Part shown: positions 31,051 to 42,294 of the stretch, piece after piece | Numbering within the stretch: the first letter of the stretch is position 1 | Layout: every line of letters starts with the position of its first letter | Program-made: the position numbers and the translations under genes | Notes under the pieces: model-generated | Told to the model about the DNA's origin: nothing | Database searches by the model: none | The model's input: the letters and a program-made list of their open reading frames with translations, nothing else | Assembly: GCA_036924085.1 (NCBI GenBank) | Contig: JAVGWX010000004.1 | Span: 41,506,793 to 41,570,792, forward strand | Direction: 5' to 3' | DNA from: Ariolimax columbianus | Taxonomy: Eukaryota > Mollusca > Gastropoda > Stylommatophora > Arionidae | DNA: 64,000 nt

Positions 31051-33510
31051 ATATAATTACAATCAGGCACAATCAGTAGGAAAAACCCAAACGGTAGACC
31101 TAACAAGAAGCTATATAATAACTATCATGTCACCTTTCAAGCAAAGACAAACAACCTCAGTTATAACTAACAGGCTGTCTATAGACTCAGATATTTTAAA
31201 AATTGACAAATAAACGAAATGTATCACAAATGCTGTTATTTATCTAAACCAGCAAGTTTTATCGTCACTAACTTCAGGTGATTGAAAAGTGACACACATA
31301 TCACAATCCAAACTGTACTGAATAAAACTGGCTGATTCTCCATAACAAGTTGATGCTGTCTACTAATTTGTCTGTTTCAAACCGCTGCGGTGTATGGGCT
31401 TTTACAAATTCCTAAGGCTGCAAATATGTCAATAGAAAGACTAATTCTGGATGTTACTTGTATTTCCCATTTCCGCCTTAGTGTAATTCTTCATATGTTT
31501 CCAATATTGACCATCTTCGTCAGTCCTTATTAAATGGCTGCTACAACAATCTTTTCGATTGGTTTTAGATTGTGTAAGCTGTTTTCAAATGCGCCATTTC
31601 AGATTGCCACCGCCTTATTAATGGTAATTATATTTCGAATCATAATACTGTAACATACTTATTATCGTATGTCATTGTTTAGTCTTGCTCAGTTAATCAT
31701 TATTATGGAAACCAATTAACGTACCTATAAAACGGGTGCAATTAAAGTGACTAACCTGCTTCGTCATGCCTCTTCATTGTTTCTTAACCTACTAGAGATG
31801 TATCTGCTGAATCTTGGAATAACATATCTACAACCAATACCTCTCGTCGCACATTATACTTTTAATTATGAGTTCAAGACCATAAAGTTCACAATGATAG
31901 TTATCTCACAACATCAAAGTTTCACAGCTGAAATAAAACCAATCTTCCGTTCTACGTATTCATAAAAATTACCGTATCTCGATCTAATCTACATATTTGC
32001 ATTGATGAATACAATGGGTTGAATACATTTGCATTGATGTTAACCGCCACTACTAACGTTTCCTAGGTTTTATCGTTCAGTCAATAAATCAGATTGTCTA
32101 CCGCTTCTGAACTTGCAGATCTGCGTGACTAGTAGACAAACGTTCGCCTTTGACTAATTGGCAGTCTACTCTCTCTGATGTTCCTGAACCTATGAGCTGT
32201 CCCGTCGGGTATGTAAGTCTGAATTGAATACTGCTTTAGCGATTTAACACTTCGCAAGTGTTTGATAGTTTCTTTTTCCAACGTCACTCGTTTTCAGTCT
32301 AGTCTAGTGCCTCCTCAGTCTGTTCTTGTCAGATATTCTGCCCCATTTGCTGCTTCTGAGGACTCCGCTCATTGCGATCTGGTCTCTGCGCTTCCTGTTA
32401 TGGCATATGTTCCTATGCTCATATTCTGTTGTGCACAATTGCGCCGCTGGGTACGTCCAACTATATTGGGATACATTTTGCTTGTCCCCTCCTCTGATTA
32501 ATGCGTCCCGACCCCGTGTCGTCTGCCTGCAACCATCCTGCAAGCCAATTATATCTCATTATAGACAGGTCGAAGGTTCATTATCACCATCGTCAGCATG
32601 AATCATTCGTTGGGGAAAAGGGGTGAAGGGGGTACTGCAGTTGCGTCATCCACTACTGAATCGGTGTCAACCGCCTTTGCTTGCCCGGAGTTTCTTTTGA
32701 GTACATCGACAGTGTCATCCTATCTAGCGATTTCGTTCTCCCTGTCTGTTTATTTGGTCCATTACTTGATTGCAGCGGTGGAATGAGAAGATAATGCTCT
32801 CCTACTCCTTAACAGGTTTTAATACTTGGTTGAAAGCGTCTCTCCCACTTCCATTTCTGACGTCATTCTGGGTTATTAAACAGATGCAAGAAAGCCTGTG
32901 GCATTCCTTGAGTATGTCACAATACACCTGTTATCGTTTTTATAAGTTTTTATGTAAAAATGAATTTGTATTTGTTATAAGTTTTTCACCCGTTGCCTAC
33001 CCCCTATTTCATTAGTATTTAGTGTCTACTTGACTCCAGTTACCTTTCAAATAGACAAGTACTAATGTTTCACCATTTGATCAATGTCGATCTCCAATAC
33101 CCGTCCCATCTATGCGACTGTCCTCCTCGGCGTCATTCTACGGTTACTCTGAACTGGTATTGACTTAGGTAATCCGACTGCCTTATACATTCAAATCATT
33201 TCTGAGACTGCTTTCAGCAAGTGCTTCCGCAACATGATATTATATGTCCAGAGTTCTGAATGTCAGTCAAAAAAATTAAGAACAGGTAAATGGAGAAAGT
33301 AGCTCTGACTCACTTCGGTTACCCTAATGTATATCATCTAATAAGTGACCCTGAATGAAAAAGCTAGTATTTTGAAAAACATTTTAATGTTCTTAGTTCT
33401 TAGTTCGATGCGTTCTTCTTCAAGGTTTGGTCATCCTTGAGCGCGTCCCAGCCCAAGTTACAGTCGTTTCTGTCGCGGGCGCGTATTGTCCAGTGGGAAA
33501 GTAGTCTGCT
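31051..33510. other. No supported gene
   Basis: 2.4 kb of unique sequence. Open frames of 60-91 codons at 32262-32786 overlap on both strands and lack motifs. No RNA gene or element was recognised. Confidence 0.4.
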
Positions 33511-33514
33511 TGTT

Positions 33515-35985
33515 GTGGTGATCGTGTGTGGTCTGCTTGTTGTAGGGATCGTGTGTGTTGTGCTTGTTGTGGGGTAGTGTGTGGTGTGCTTGTTGTGGGG
33601 TCGTGTGTGTTGTGCTTGTTGTGGGGTAGTGTATGGTGTGCTTGTTGTGGGGTCGTGTGTGTTGTGCTTGTTGTTGGTCGTGTGGGATGTGCTTGTTGTG
33701 GGGTCGTGTAGGGTGTGCTTGTTGTAGGATCGTGTGTGGTGTGCTTGTTGTGGGGTCGTGTGTGTTGTGCTTGTTGTTGGTCGTGTGGGATGTGCTTGTT
33801 ATGCGGTCGTGTGGGATGTGCTTGTTGTGGGGTCGTGTGTGGTGTGCTTGTTTTGGGATCGTGTGTGGTGTGCTTGTTGTGAGGTCGTGTGTGGTATGCT
33901 TGTTGTGGGGTCGTGTGTGGTGTGCTTGTTGTGGGGTCGTGTTTGTTGTGCTTGTTGTGGGGTCGTGTGTGTTGTGCTTGTTGTGGGGTCGTGTAGGGTG
34001 TGCTTGTTGTGGGATCGTGTGTGGTGTGCTTGTTGTGGGGTCGTGTGGGGTGTGCTTGTTGTGGGGTCGTGTGTGGTGTGCTTGTTGTGGGGTCGTGTGT
34101 GGTGTGCTTGTTGTGGGAACGTGTGTGGTGTGCTTGTTGTGGGGTCGTGTGTGTTGTGCTTGTTGTGGGGTCGTGTGGGATGTGCTAGTTGTGGGGTCGT
34201 GTGGGATGTGCTTGTTGTGGTGTCGTGTGGGATGTGCTTGTTGTGGGGTCGTGTGTGGTGTGCTTCTTGTGGGGTCGTGTGTGTTGTGCTTGTTGTGGGG
34301 TAGTGTGTGGTGTGCTTGTTGTGGGGTCGTGTGTGTTGTGCTTGATGTGGGGTCGTGTGTGGTGTGCTTGTTGTGGGGTCGTGTTTGTTGTGCTTGTTGT
34401 GGGGTCGTGTGTGGTGTGCTTGTTATGGGGTCGTGTAGGGTGTGCTTGTTGTGGGATCGTGTGTGGTGTGCTTGTTGTGGGGTAGTGTGTATTGTGCTTG
34501 TTGTGGGGTCGTGTGTGGTGTGCTTGTTGTGAGGTCGTGTGTGGTGTGCTTGTTGTGGGGTCGTGTGTGGTGTACTTGCTGTGGGGTCGTGTTTGTTGTG
34601 CTTGTTGTGGGGTCGTGTTTGTTGTGCTTGTTGTGGGATCGTGTGTGGTGTGCTTGTTGTGGGGTCGTGTGGGATGTGCTTGTTGTGGTGTCGTGTGGGA
34701 TGTGCTTGTTGTGGGGTCGTGTGTGGTGTGCTTCTTGTGGGGTCGTATGTGGTGTGCTTGTTGTGGGGTCGTGTGTGGTGTGCTTGTTGTGGGGTCGTAT
34801 GTGGTGTGCTTGTTGTGGGGTCGTGTGTGGTGTGCTTGTTGTGGGGTCGTGTGTGGTGTGCTTGTTGTGGGGTCGTGTGTGATGTGCTTGTTGTGAGGTC
34901 GTGTTTGATGTGCTTGTTGTGGGGTCGTGTGTGTTGTGCTTGTTGTGGGGTCGTGTAGCGTGTGCTTGTTGTGAGATCGTGTGTGGTGTGCTTGTTGTGG
35001 GGTCGTGTGTGGTATGCTTGTTGTGGGGTCGTGTGTGGTGTGCTTGTTGTGGGGTCGTGTGTGGTGTGCTTGTTGTGGGGTCGTGTAGGGTGTGCTTGTT
35101 GTGGGATCGTGTGTGGTGTGCTTGTTGTGGGGTCGTGTGTGGTGTGCTTGTTGTGGGGTCGTATGTGGTGTGCTTGTTGTGGGGTCGTGTGTGGTGTGCT
35201 TGTTTTGGGGTCGTGTGTGGTGTGCTTGTTGTGGGGTCGTGTTTCTTGTGCTTGTTGTGGGGTCGTGTGTGATGTGCTTGATGTGGGGTCGTGTGTGGTG
35301 TGCTTGTTGTGGGGTCGTGTTTGTTGTGCTTGTTGTGGGGTCGTGTGTGATGTGCTTGTTGTGGGGTCGTGTAGCGTGTGCTTGTTGTGAGATCGTGTGT
35401 GGTGTGCTTGTTGTGGGGTCGTGTGTGGTATGCTTGTTGTGGGGTCGTGTGTGGTGTGCTTGTTGTGGGGTCGTGTGTGGTGTGCTTGTTGTGGGGTCGT
35501 GTAGGGTGTGCTTGTTGTGGGATCGTGTGTGGTGTGCTTGTTGTGGGGTCGTGTGTGGTGTGCTTGTTGTGGGGTCGTATGTGGTGTGCTTGTTGTGGGG
35601 TCGTGTGTGGTGTGCTTGTTTTGGGGTCGTGTGTGGTGTGCTTGTTGTGGGGTCGTGTTTCTTGTGCTTGTTGTGGGGTCGTGTGTGATGTGCTTGATGT
35701 GGGGTCGTGTGTGGTGTGCTTGTTGTGGGGTCGTGTTTGTTGTGCTTGTTGTGGGGTCGTGTGTGATGTGCTTGTTGTGGGGTCGTGTGTGGTGTGCTTT
35801 TTGTGAGGTCGTGTGTGGTGTGCTTGTTGTGGGGGTCGTGTGTGGTGTGCTTGTTGTGGGGGTCGTGTGTGGTGTGCTTGTTGTGGGGTCGTGTTTGTTG
35901 TGCTTGTTGTGGGGTCGTGTTTGTTGTGCTTGTTGTGGGGTCGTGTTTGTTGTGCTTGTTGTGGGGTCGTGTTTGTTGTGCTTGT
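33515..35985. repeat. 2.5-kb 26-bp satellite (GTGTGCTTGTTGTGGGGTCG type)
   Basis: About 95 tandem copies of a 26-bp unit, GTGTGCTTGTTGTGGGGTCG plus TGTGTG. Variant units (GATC, TAGTG, TTTGTTG, TAGGG) form a recognisable order. A 416-bp segment (16 units) is duplicated head to tail: the marker GTAGCGTGTGCTTG occurs at 34955 and 35371. Three units make 78 bp, so 26-residue peptides repeat in every frame; open frames of up to 524 codons (minus, His/Thr/Pro-rich) result and are not genes. The right end abuts an RTE fragment. Confidence 0.95.
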
Positions 35986-35989
35986 ACAG

Positions 35990-36220
35990 CGAATCACGTC
36001 AGCGAGCTGAGGGTCGTCCCCGAGGTCTCTTTTTGTCGCAGGGGTACCACATGGCGGTTATGGTACTCCATCTTTCGTCTTGTCGTCTAGCTATATGACC
36101 TGCCCAGCGGTGTTCTGAGTGGTTGACGTACTGTAGGACATCTTGATGTGTGTCATTCTCCGGATGTCGATATTGTATAGCCCACTTTGAACAAAACGTC
36201 AATTCCTGGTGCAAAACATG
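35990..36220 (-). pseudogene. RTE-like LINE C-terminal fragment
   Basis: The minus strand reads HSEHRWAGHIARRQDERWST, then MWYPCDKKRPRGRPSAR. This matches the RTE LINE landmark WAGH-x-ARR-x-D-x-RW(T/S) followed by KRxxGRPxxRW. The fragment is cut at 35990 exactly where the 26-bp satellite starts. No RT core is present. Confidence 0.75.
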
Positions 36221-37250
36221 GTGGTAGTACTAACAGTTTCATAATAGAACAGTCGAGCTTCCGACCAAACCAGTCGCGAGGACAGACACTATATCAGATA
36301 AGTAGACCATCTTTTCCTAAAATGTTGATTTGCCAGTTCAGCATTGTTGTTATTTGTTGTCCCTGATGAAGACCTAATAGTCGTAACATAGGTTTTGTTT
36401 GTGTTCTCGTCTCGGTGCGGTATCTGACCTTACCCATTTCTAAATTTTGATTAAACTCAACTTTAATCAACTTAAACAAATTTTTCAGTAATTTTTTCTC
36501 TAGTTTTATCATGGAACAGTCGCCAGAAACTGCTGTGACTCAGGCTGGGCTGAGACATCTGTTCGCGCAGCTGGTGGTCATTACCGCGAGTGATTCATGG
36601 CTTAAACATACTAGGGTTGCTATTTCAATCTGGTCTGGTCGTAAAAGACACCTAAGAATGTTTATGCATTAGGGCAGCATACTCACCATATAAACACCAT
36701 TGCTACTGAAAAAAACCACTGACAACCACTTACTGCAGGTTACACTAAAATGTGTTAGCCTATACCAAATATTGCGTTGGACATGCACTCCCCCATCTGG
36801 AGTGACAGGTAAATGATAATAACAGTGATCGTGTTGCATGTGCACTATCGTCGACTAGTGAGTTAATGAAAACATGAACAGCCATATTCAAAGCGGAACA
36901 TTATGTAGCTTTAAAGCACATATATGAAATTAAAGTAAAACATTAAAAAAAAATAATGAGGGATGCAAAATGCGTTTAATTGTAAAGATAATGTGTTTAG
37001 TTCTTGATAATTATGTTATTCTACTTTTGTGGAAACGACTCTGAACATGCAAGATTAAAAAATATTTGTAAATGCCATTTGATCGTTTATGAAACGCACG
37101 TGATAGATGCAGCCAGGATGTTCAAGAAAGTGCAGAAAATCAACATCAGAATCAGATTAAGTCAGACCAAGGTGCAATTAATTAAATAACTGGCTAAATC
37201 GGTGACTCATAATCACATTTTCTTTATTAATTTCCTTTGCTATCTTCTCT
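36221..37250. other. No supported gene; possible short retroposon tail
   Basis: A stretch at about 36361-36400 reading CCTGATGAAGACCTAATAG then TCGTAACATAGG resembles a tail motif common in invertebrate retroelements, but I cannot assign it to a family. The rest is AT-rich. Confidence 0.35.
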
Positions 37251-37254
37251 TTAA

Positions 37255-38240
37255 TGGATGTCCTATCTTACTTCATGTTATTGTTTTCCTATTTTACTTT
37301 ATGTTATTGATGTCCTATATTACTTCAATTTATGGATGTCCTATCGTACTTCATGTTATTTATGTCCTATCGTACTTCATGTTATTGATGTCATTTCGTA
37401 CTTCATGTTATTGATGTCATATCGTACTTCATGTTATTTATGTCTTATATTACTTCATGTTAATGATGTCCTATCGTACTTCATGTTATTGATGTCCTAT
37501 CGTACTTCATGTTATTGATGTCCTATCGTACTTCATGTTATTGATGTCATATCGTACTTCATGTTATTGATGTCATATCGTACTTCATGTTATTGATGGC
37601 CTATCGTACTTCATGTTATTGATGTCCTATCTTACTTTATGTTATTGATATCATATCGTACTTCATGTTATTGATGTCCTATCTTACTTCATGTTATTGA
37701 TGTCCCATCTTACTTAATGATATCGATGTCCTATCTTACATCATGTTATCGATGTCCTATCTTACTTCATGTTATTGATGTCCTATCTTACTTAATGTTA
37801 TCGATGTCCTATCTTACATCATGTTATTCATGTCCTATCTTACTTCATGTTATTGATGTCCTATCTTAATTCATAATATTGATGCCCCATCTTACTTCAT
37901 GTTATTGCTATCCTATATTACTTTCTGTTACTGGTGTTCTATATTACTTCATGTTGTTGATGCCATATCTTAATTCATAATATTGATGTCCTATATCACT
38001 TCATGTTCTTGATTTCCTATCTTACTTCATGTTATTGATGTCCTATTTTACTTTATATTATTGATGTCCTATCTTCCTTCGTGTTATTGATGTCGTATCC
38101 TACTTAATGTTATTGATGTTCTATCTTACTTCATGTTAATGATGTCATATCTTACTTCATGTTATTGATGTCATATCTTACTTCATGTTATTGATGCCCT
38201 ATCCTACTTCATGCTATTGATGACATATCGTACTTTCTCG
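37255..38240 (+). repeat. 26-bp minisatellite (CTTCATGTTATTGATGTCCT type)
   Basis: About 38 copies of a 26-bp unit, CTTCATGTTATTGATGTCCT plus ATCKTA. Units with CGTA dominate on the left and CTTA on the right, showing local homogenisation. The sequence is unrelated to the 26-bp satellite at 33.5-36.0 kb despite the equal period. Confidence 0.95.
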
Positions 38241-38549
38241 ATTACTTGACATCCAAACTTTACCTTCAACGATCTCTATCTGGGCTATGGAGGTACAGTA
38301 GATAATCAGTTTTCCTTTGAATGAATCGTGAATTCTGCAGTGATCTGCAAGAAAGTCTGATCAACGTGCTGGAGCTCTACCGTGCATCATTTGTCCGACT
38401 CGGGAGTACCGGAATGCTTTCGATGTGTTTCAGCGTCCATCCTTTCTTCTGAGTATATAGTCTACTCCACGATGGTTTGTCTTATTTACGTAAAAAAACT
38501 GCATCACTCGCCAACGACAATTAGCGCAGGTCTGGAATGTGGAAATTCT

Positions 38550-38995
38550 GCATTCGCTAGTTAATGAGAGCAGGGCCGAGGATGCTTCTCCCAAGGAGGA
38601 CATGGGCCATTGGCAGTTTGTTCTCCATTACTTTTATAAGTGTCCAAGTATTGCATAATGCAGGGGACACTGTGGTATCGGTGGGTCCGATTTCCGTAAC
38701 TATCCACGACTGTCAAGATGGACGAGATTATCGCCCATCCAGTGTGACGACGCATTCTTATTTCTAGTTCCAAATTATTATATATATTGATGGATAGTCA
38801 AACATAGAAGCTATCTTCGACGTCTTCTAATTTTTCCCATCGACGACGACTTTGTCACAATGGACAGTTTCGCATGACTTTGATTCTATCGAAATTCATT
38901 TCTATCCCAGCTCTCTCACTATCTCTTTTGTCTTTAATATGCAGTTGGCTTATGCGGCTGAACAGCCCTGTTAAGTCCACGAATCCAAGAGGATT
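38550..38995 (-). pseudogene. RTE-like RT thumb fragment, interrupted by a retroposon
   Basis: The minus strand encodes SERAGIEMNFDRIKVM, then a degraded VYLG-like stretch, then NNLELEIRMRRHTGWAIISS. In RTE-type LINEs an AGLxMNxxKTKVM segment is followed by YLGxxI and EIxRRIxxGWxA(F/I)xS. Codons are broken by two frame changes. The retroposon at 39014-40342 is inserted upstream of this fragment, and the host LINE appears to resume at 40356. Confidence 0.65.
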
Positions 38996-39000
38996 GAGTC

Positions 39001-39013
39001 GTCTGCCTTCAAC
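39001..39013 (+). repeat. Target-site duplication, left
   Basis: GTCTGCCTTCAAC, identical to 40343-40355. It marks the 5' boundary of the rRNA-headed retroposon. Confidence 0.9.
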
Positions 39014-39039
39014 ACAAACTAAAAAGCCCTCTATTGATA

Positions 39040-39490
39040 CGTTTGGTCTAATATTGAACGGGTGCTGGGAATAGACCCTCGGAAGACAGGTCAGTTTTAC
39101 CCTACTAATGACAGGGCGTTGCTACGATAATCCTGCTCAACTCGAGAGGAGCCGCAGACATTTGGTTCACGTACTAGGCTGATAAGCCAACGGCGCGAGG
39201 CTACAAGGTGAGGGATTACGGCCGAACGTCTCTAAGCCAAAATCCCGCCCAAAAGCTCAGCACGATTGCAAAGGGAGGCTTCGACATGGTGGGGACTTGG
39301 GGCTCCCGCTCCAGCCCCGCCCGATCGAGCCGCAGAATGAGGTCTCTGCCGTCCGCCGATCAAAGCGGGCGGGAAGCTGATCGATATTCATCCCATACGT
39401 CGATGAGGTATGAAACCATTTGTAGAAGACTTAGTTTTCGGTCGGGGTGCCCTAAGCAGTAGATCAGCTACCTCACTGCGAACTGCTGAG
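39040..39490 (+). ncRNA. 28S rRNA 3'-domain-like leader segment
   Basis: Degenerate match to the last ~450 nt of animal 28S rRNA, in order: GAACGGGTGCTGGGAATAG, CAGGTCAGTTTTACCCTACT, the sarcin-ricin loop region CCTGCTCAACTCGAGAGGAG (39132-39151), GACATTTGGTTCACGTAC, GCTGATAAGCCAACG, CTAAGCC..AATCCCGCC, then after a variable GC-rich hairpin AACCATTTGTAGAAGACTTA, TCGGTCGGGG and TCAACCCTTGA at the 28S end. Substitutions in conserved helices mean it is not a working rRNA. Identification is from knowledge of the conserved domain, not alignment. Confidence 0.82.
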
Positions 39491-39597
39491 ACTCAACCCT
39501 TGACCATGAGATATGTCCGCACACCAGGCGAACACCATCTCCGTGCCGTGACCAGGCTTGTCCCCTGGTCAAATGCACTCCTTCGAGAGAAATCACA

Positions 39598-39790
39598 GGT
39601 CGCTGACATTTGGTCCACGTGCTTGGCTGATAAGCCAATGGTGCGAAGCTACCATCTGAGGGACTACGGCCGAACGCCTCTAAGCCAGAACCCCTTCCTA
39701 AATCTCAGCACCGCTGTGATGGGAGGCTACGACATGGCTGGGACCTTGGGCTTGCGTTTCAGCCCGGCCCGATCGAGTCGCAGAAATGCA
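39598..39790 (+). ncRNA. Second partial 28S-like module
   Basis: Repeats part of the preceding module and is closer to canonical 28S: GACATTTGGTCCACGTGC, TTGGCTGATAAGCCAATGG, GCGAAGCTACCATCTGAGGG, CGAACGCCTCTAAGCCAGAA. It starts after a junction near CGAGAGAAATCACAGGTCGC and returns to the common leader at AATGCACTCC. The tandem arrangement parallels the repeated modules upstream of the LINE at 59.5-60.1 kb. Confidence 0.8.
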
Positions 39791-40342
39791 CCTGGATAAA
39801 TGCACTCCTGCCTTGCTCTTTACCTCTGTCTGCTATCAGTCATCCCAATGGACACAGAAGAGATGCAGTCCAGCGGACATTGCACCCTCTGCCCTATTGT
39901 GACAACCTCACAGGTGGCGGGGAATGCTAGGCCTACCATCACTGCAGATGAGCCGAGAAAATACAAGGAGCAAAGAGATACCTCACTCACATGCATATGC
40001 TACGTTTCTGGCAGGACGTGGCGATCCTGAGACACAGTCACACTGGACTGCCTCTCTTCCGGGATAGTACAAACTAGTACATAGTCCATCATATCATATC
40101 ATTGCCAAACCCTATAGACACGAGTGGGGAAGACTCGATAGTCTTGCAAGACAACTTCCCAAAGAGAGACAACTCTGATCAAAAACAACTGCTGCCTTGC
40201 AGTTAGGCTGGGGACAGCCAAAGGCTAAGGAGGGCAACCCTACAGAAACGCCTGTTGAAATCGGATGCACTGAGCCACAGGATTAACAAAATAAAATAGT
40301 GCAACGTAAATATCGCTGTAAACAGCGTACGATGAAGAAGAA

Positions 40343-40355
40343 GTCTGCCTTCAAC
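40343..40355 (+). repeat. Target-site duplication, right
   Basis: GTCTGCCTTCAAC directly after the GAAGAAGAA tail; identical to 39001-39013. Confidence 0.9.
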
Positions 40356-40499
40356 GTTGATTTCAGATCATCCCACTCGCTACAACTGATGTCCAATTCC
40401 AAGAACTGTAGAAGACGTTCTGTGTAATATAATTTTTTTGACGGACTCCTTTTTACATTGGAACCATATCTAGATGCTGGAATAGATGGAAGGTTGTGG

Positions 40500-40870
40500 G
40501 AAAAAGATGCTGAGCAACGCATAAGCTGCAAAGGTCAACGACCTATAATTGACTGCTGGCGTTTGAGCCAGCGAATCAGAGCTGCCAAAACCCGTCTACA
40601 CCTCTTCGCGGTGATCCTGGATAACAGGATGTGGCAGAACAGACTGGCTATGGAGAAGGGATTGGAGAGGGAAGGTTAAGCCGGTACTAAAAAAAGGTCT
40701 TCTGCCGAAGACGGATGTGTAAAACTGAAAGGTGCAAATATCGCAATCAAACTGTAAACTAGCGACACAACGTATTCCGTTCTTCTGATTACACCCTGCT
40801 ACTTGCAAAGCCCAGTTCAAGTCTTTGTAGCGGGAGATTGAAAACGAACACAGAAGAAGAAGAGGAAAAA
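40500..40870 (+). repeat. Dispersed retroposon 3' end, family R1 (longest copy)
   Basis: Plus-strand copy of the family at 565-725. It begins in coding sequence with RIRAAKTRLHLFAVILDNRM and RLAMEKGLE before a stop, continues with the shared core (ATTCCGTTCT, GTAGCGGGAGATTGA) and ends in a (GAA)n-rich tail at 40845-40918. The coding end suggests the family is a LINE whose 3' terminus is recycled. No RT motif lies in this copy. Confidence 0.65.
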
Positions 40871-40918
40871 GAAGAAGAAGGTGAAGAAAAATAAGACGAA
40901 GAAGAGGAAGAAGAATAT

Positions 40919-41234
40919 GGACGTTGGTAGTGCAATTTCTGTAGCAGTTGGCAAAATCTTTGAGGCAGACTGAATCGATACATTCAGCGCAAGCCAGATA
41001 AATTGTTGCTCCATAGAATCGAATGTTTTTCTGCAGTCGATAAAGGTGAAGATCAAGGGAGTCTGGTATTCTTGGACTGCCTCGACAAGGCCACACCAGG
41101 TTGAGATATGGTCCAATGTGCTGTAGGAACGCTGAAAGCCAGTTTGTTCGATTGGTTGTGCATTATCGAGGACAGGTCGACCTCTAGTAGAATTGCACCT
41201 CGTGAAAGATTTGTAAACAACTGGCAGAAGGTAT
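40919..41234 (-). pseudogene. RTE-like RT fragment (fingers/palm, motif A)
   Basis: The minus strand reads EQTGFQRSYSTLDHISTWCG, then VQEYQTPLIFTFIDCRKTFD. This is the finger and motif A region of an RTE-type reverse transcriptase, with the catalytic Asp of the FIDxxKxFD motif kept. It is cut on the left by a GAA-rich tract and on the right by the 58-bp array. Motif C of what may be the same element lies beyond the array at 43008-43025. Confidence 0.75.
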
Positions 41235-42290
41235 CTTATCTTTTCTTTATTTGATTAACGTCGCATCTCGCATTTATTTATTGACGTATTGTCTTATCTT
41301 TTCTTTATTTGATTAACGTCGCATCTCGCATTTATTTATTGACGTATTGTCTTATCTTTTCTTTATTTGATTAACGTCGCATCTCGCCTTTATTTATTGA
41401 CGTATTGTCTTATCTTTTCTTTATTTGATTAACGTCGCATCTCGCATTTATTTATTGACGTATTGTCTTATCTTTTCTTTTTTTGATTAACGTCGCATCT
41501 CGCATTTATTTAATGACGTATTGTCTTATCTTTTCTTTATTTGATTAACGTCGCAAGTCGCATTTATTTATTGACGTATTGTCTTATCTTTTCTTTATTT
41601 GATTAACGTCGCATCTCGCATTTATTTATTGACGTATTGTCTTATCTTTCCTTTATTTGATTAACGTCGCATCTCGCATTTATTTATTGACGTATTGCCT
41701 TATCTTTTCTTTATTTGATTAACGTCGCATCTCGCATTTATTTATTGACGTATTGTCTTATCTTTTCTTTATTTGATTAACGTCGCATCTCGCATTTATT
41801 TATTGACGTATTGTCTTATCTTTTCTTTATTTGATTAACGTCGCATCTCGCATTTATTTATTGACGTATTGTCTTATCTTTTCTTTATTTGATTAACGTC
41901 GCATCTCGCATTTATTTATTGACGTATTGTCTTATCTTTTCTTTATTTGATTAACGTCGCATCTCGCATTTATTTATTGACGTATTGTCTTATCTTTCCT
42001 TTATTTGATTAACGTCGCATCTCGCATTTATTTATTGACGTATTGTCTTATCTTTTCTTTATTTGATTAACGTCGCATCTCGCATTTATTTATTGATGTA
42101 TTGTCTTATCTTTTCTTTATTTGATTAACGTCGCATTTCGCATTTATTTATTGACGTATTGTCTTATCTTTTCTTTATTTGATTAACGTCGCATCTCGCA
42201 TTTATTTATTGACGTATTGTCTTATCTTTTCTTTATTTGATTAACGTCGCATCTCGCATTTATTTATTGACGTATTGTCTTATCTTTTTT
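41235..42290 (+). repeat. 58-bp minisatellite, 18 units, highly homogeneous
   Basis: Eighteen head-to-tail copies of a 58-bp unit with landmarks CTTATCTTTTCTTTATTTGA, TTAACGTCGCATCTCGCATT and TATTTATTGACGTATTGT. Most units differ by at most one or two bases, implying recent expansion or ongoing gene conversion. Both flanks are fragments of RTE-like reverse transcriptase on the minus strand. Confidence 0.97.
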
Positions 42291-42294
42291 ATAT

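Larger units (their letters stand above)
39014..40342 (+). mobile_element. rRNA-headed, LINE-tailed non-autonomous retroposon
   Basis: A 1329-bp insertion with a perfect 13-bp duplication on both sides. It starts ACAAACTAAAAAGCCCTC, as does the internal leader of the LINE at 54.5-59.5 kb. From 39040 to about 39490 it resembles the 3' domain of 28S rRNA, and a second partial 28S-like module follows (39598-39790). The next 510 bp match the LINE leader up to GTGCAACGTAAAT (~40311), just before the LINE ORF region. It then jumps to the LINE 3' terminus, sharing GCGTACGATGAAGAAGAAG with the copy at 62.1 kb. A small perfect hairpin CGCTGTAAACAGCG precedes the tail. It encodes no enzyme and must have been mobilised in trans, presumably by the I-type LINE. 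Confidence 0.88.

Noticed and set aside
32262..32786. Overlapping 62-91-codon frames as small genes
   Set aside because: Open on both strands with no motif and no splice or start context that could be judged by eye.
34423..35997. 524-codon minus-strand open frame (His/Thr/Pro/Gln repeats) and several long plus frames
   Set aside because: By-product of the 26-bp satellite, whose three-unit period of 78 bp keeps frames open; no flanking coding signal.
40789..40983. Ser/Phe-rich low-complexity protein
   Set aside because: Translation of a GAA/TTC tract at a retroposon tail.
37255..42290. Regular repeats considered as CRISPR arrays
   Set aside because: Units are directly contiguous with no unique spacers, and the genome is eukaryotic.
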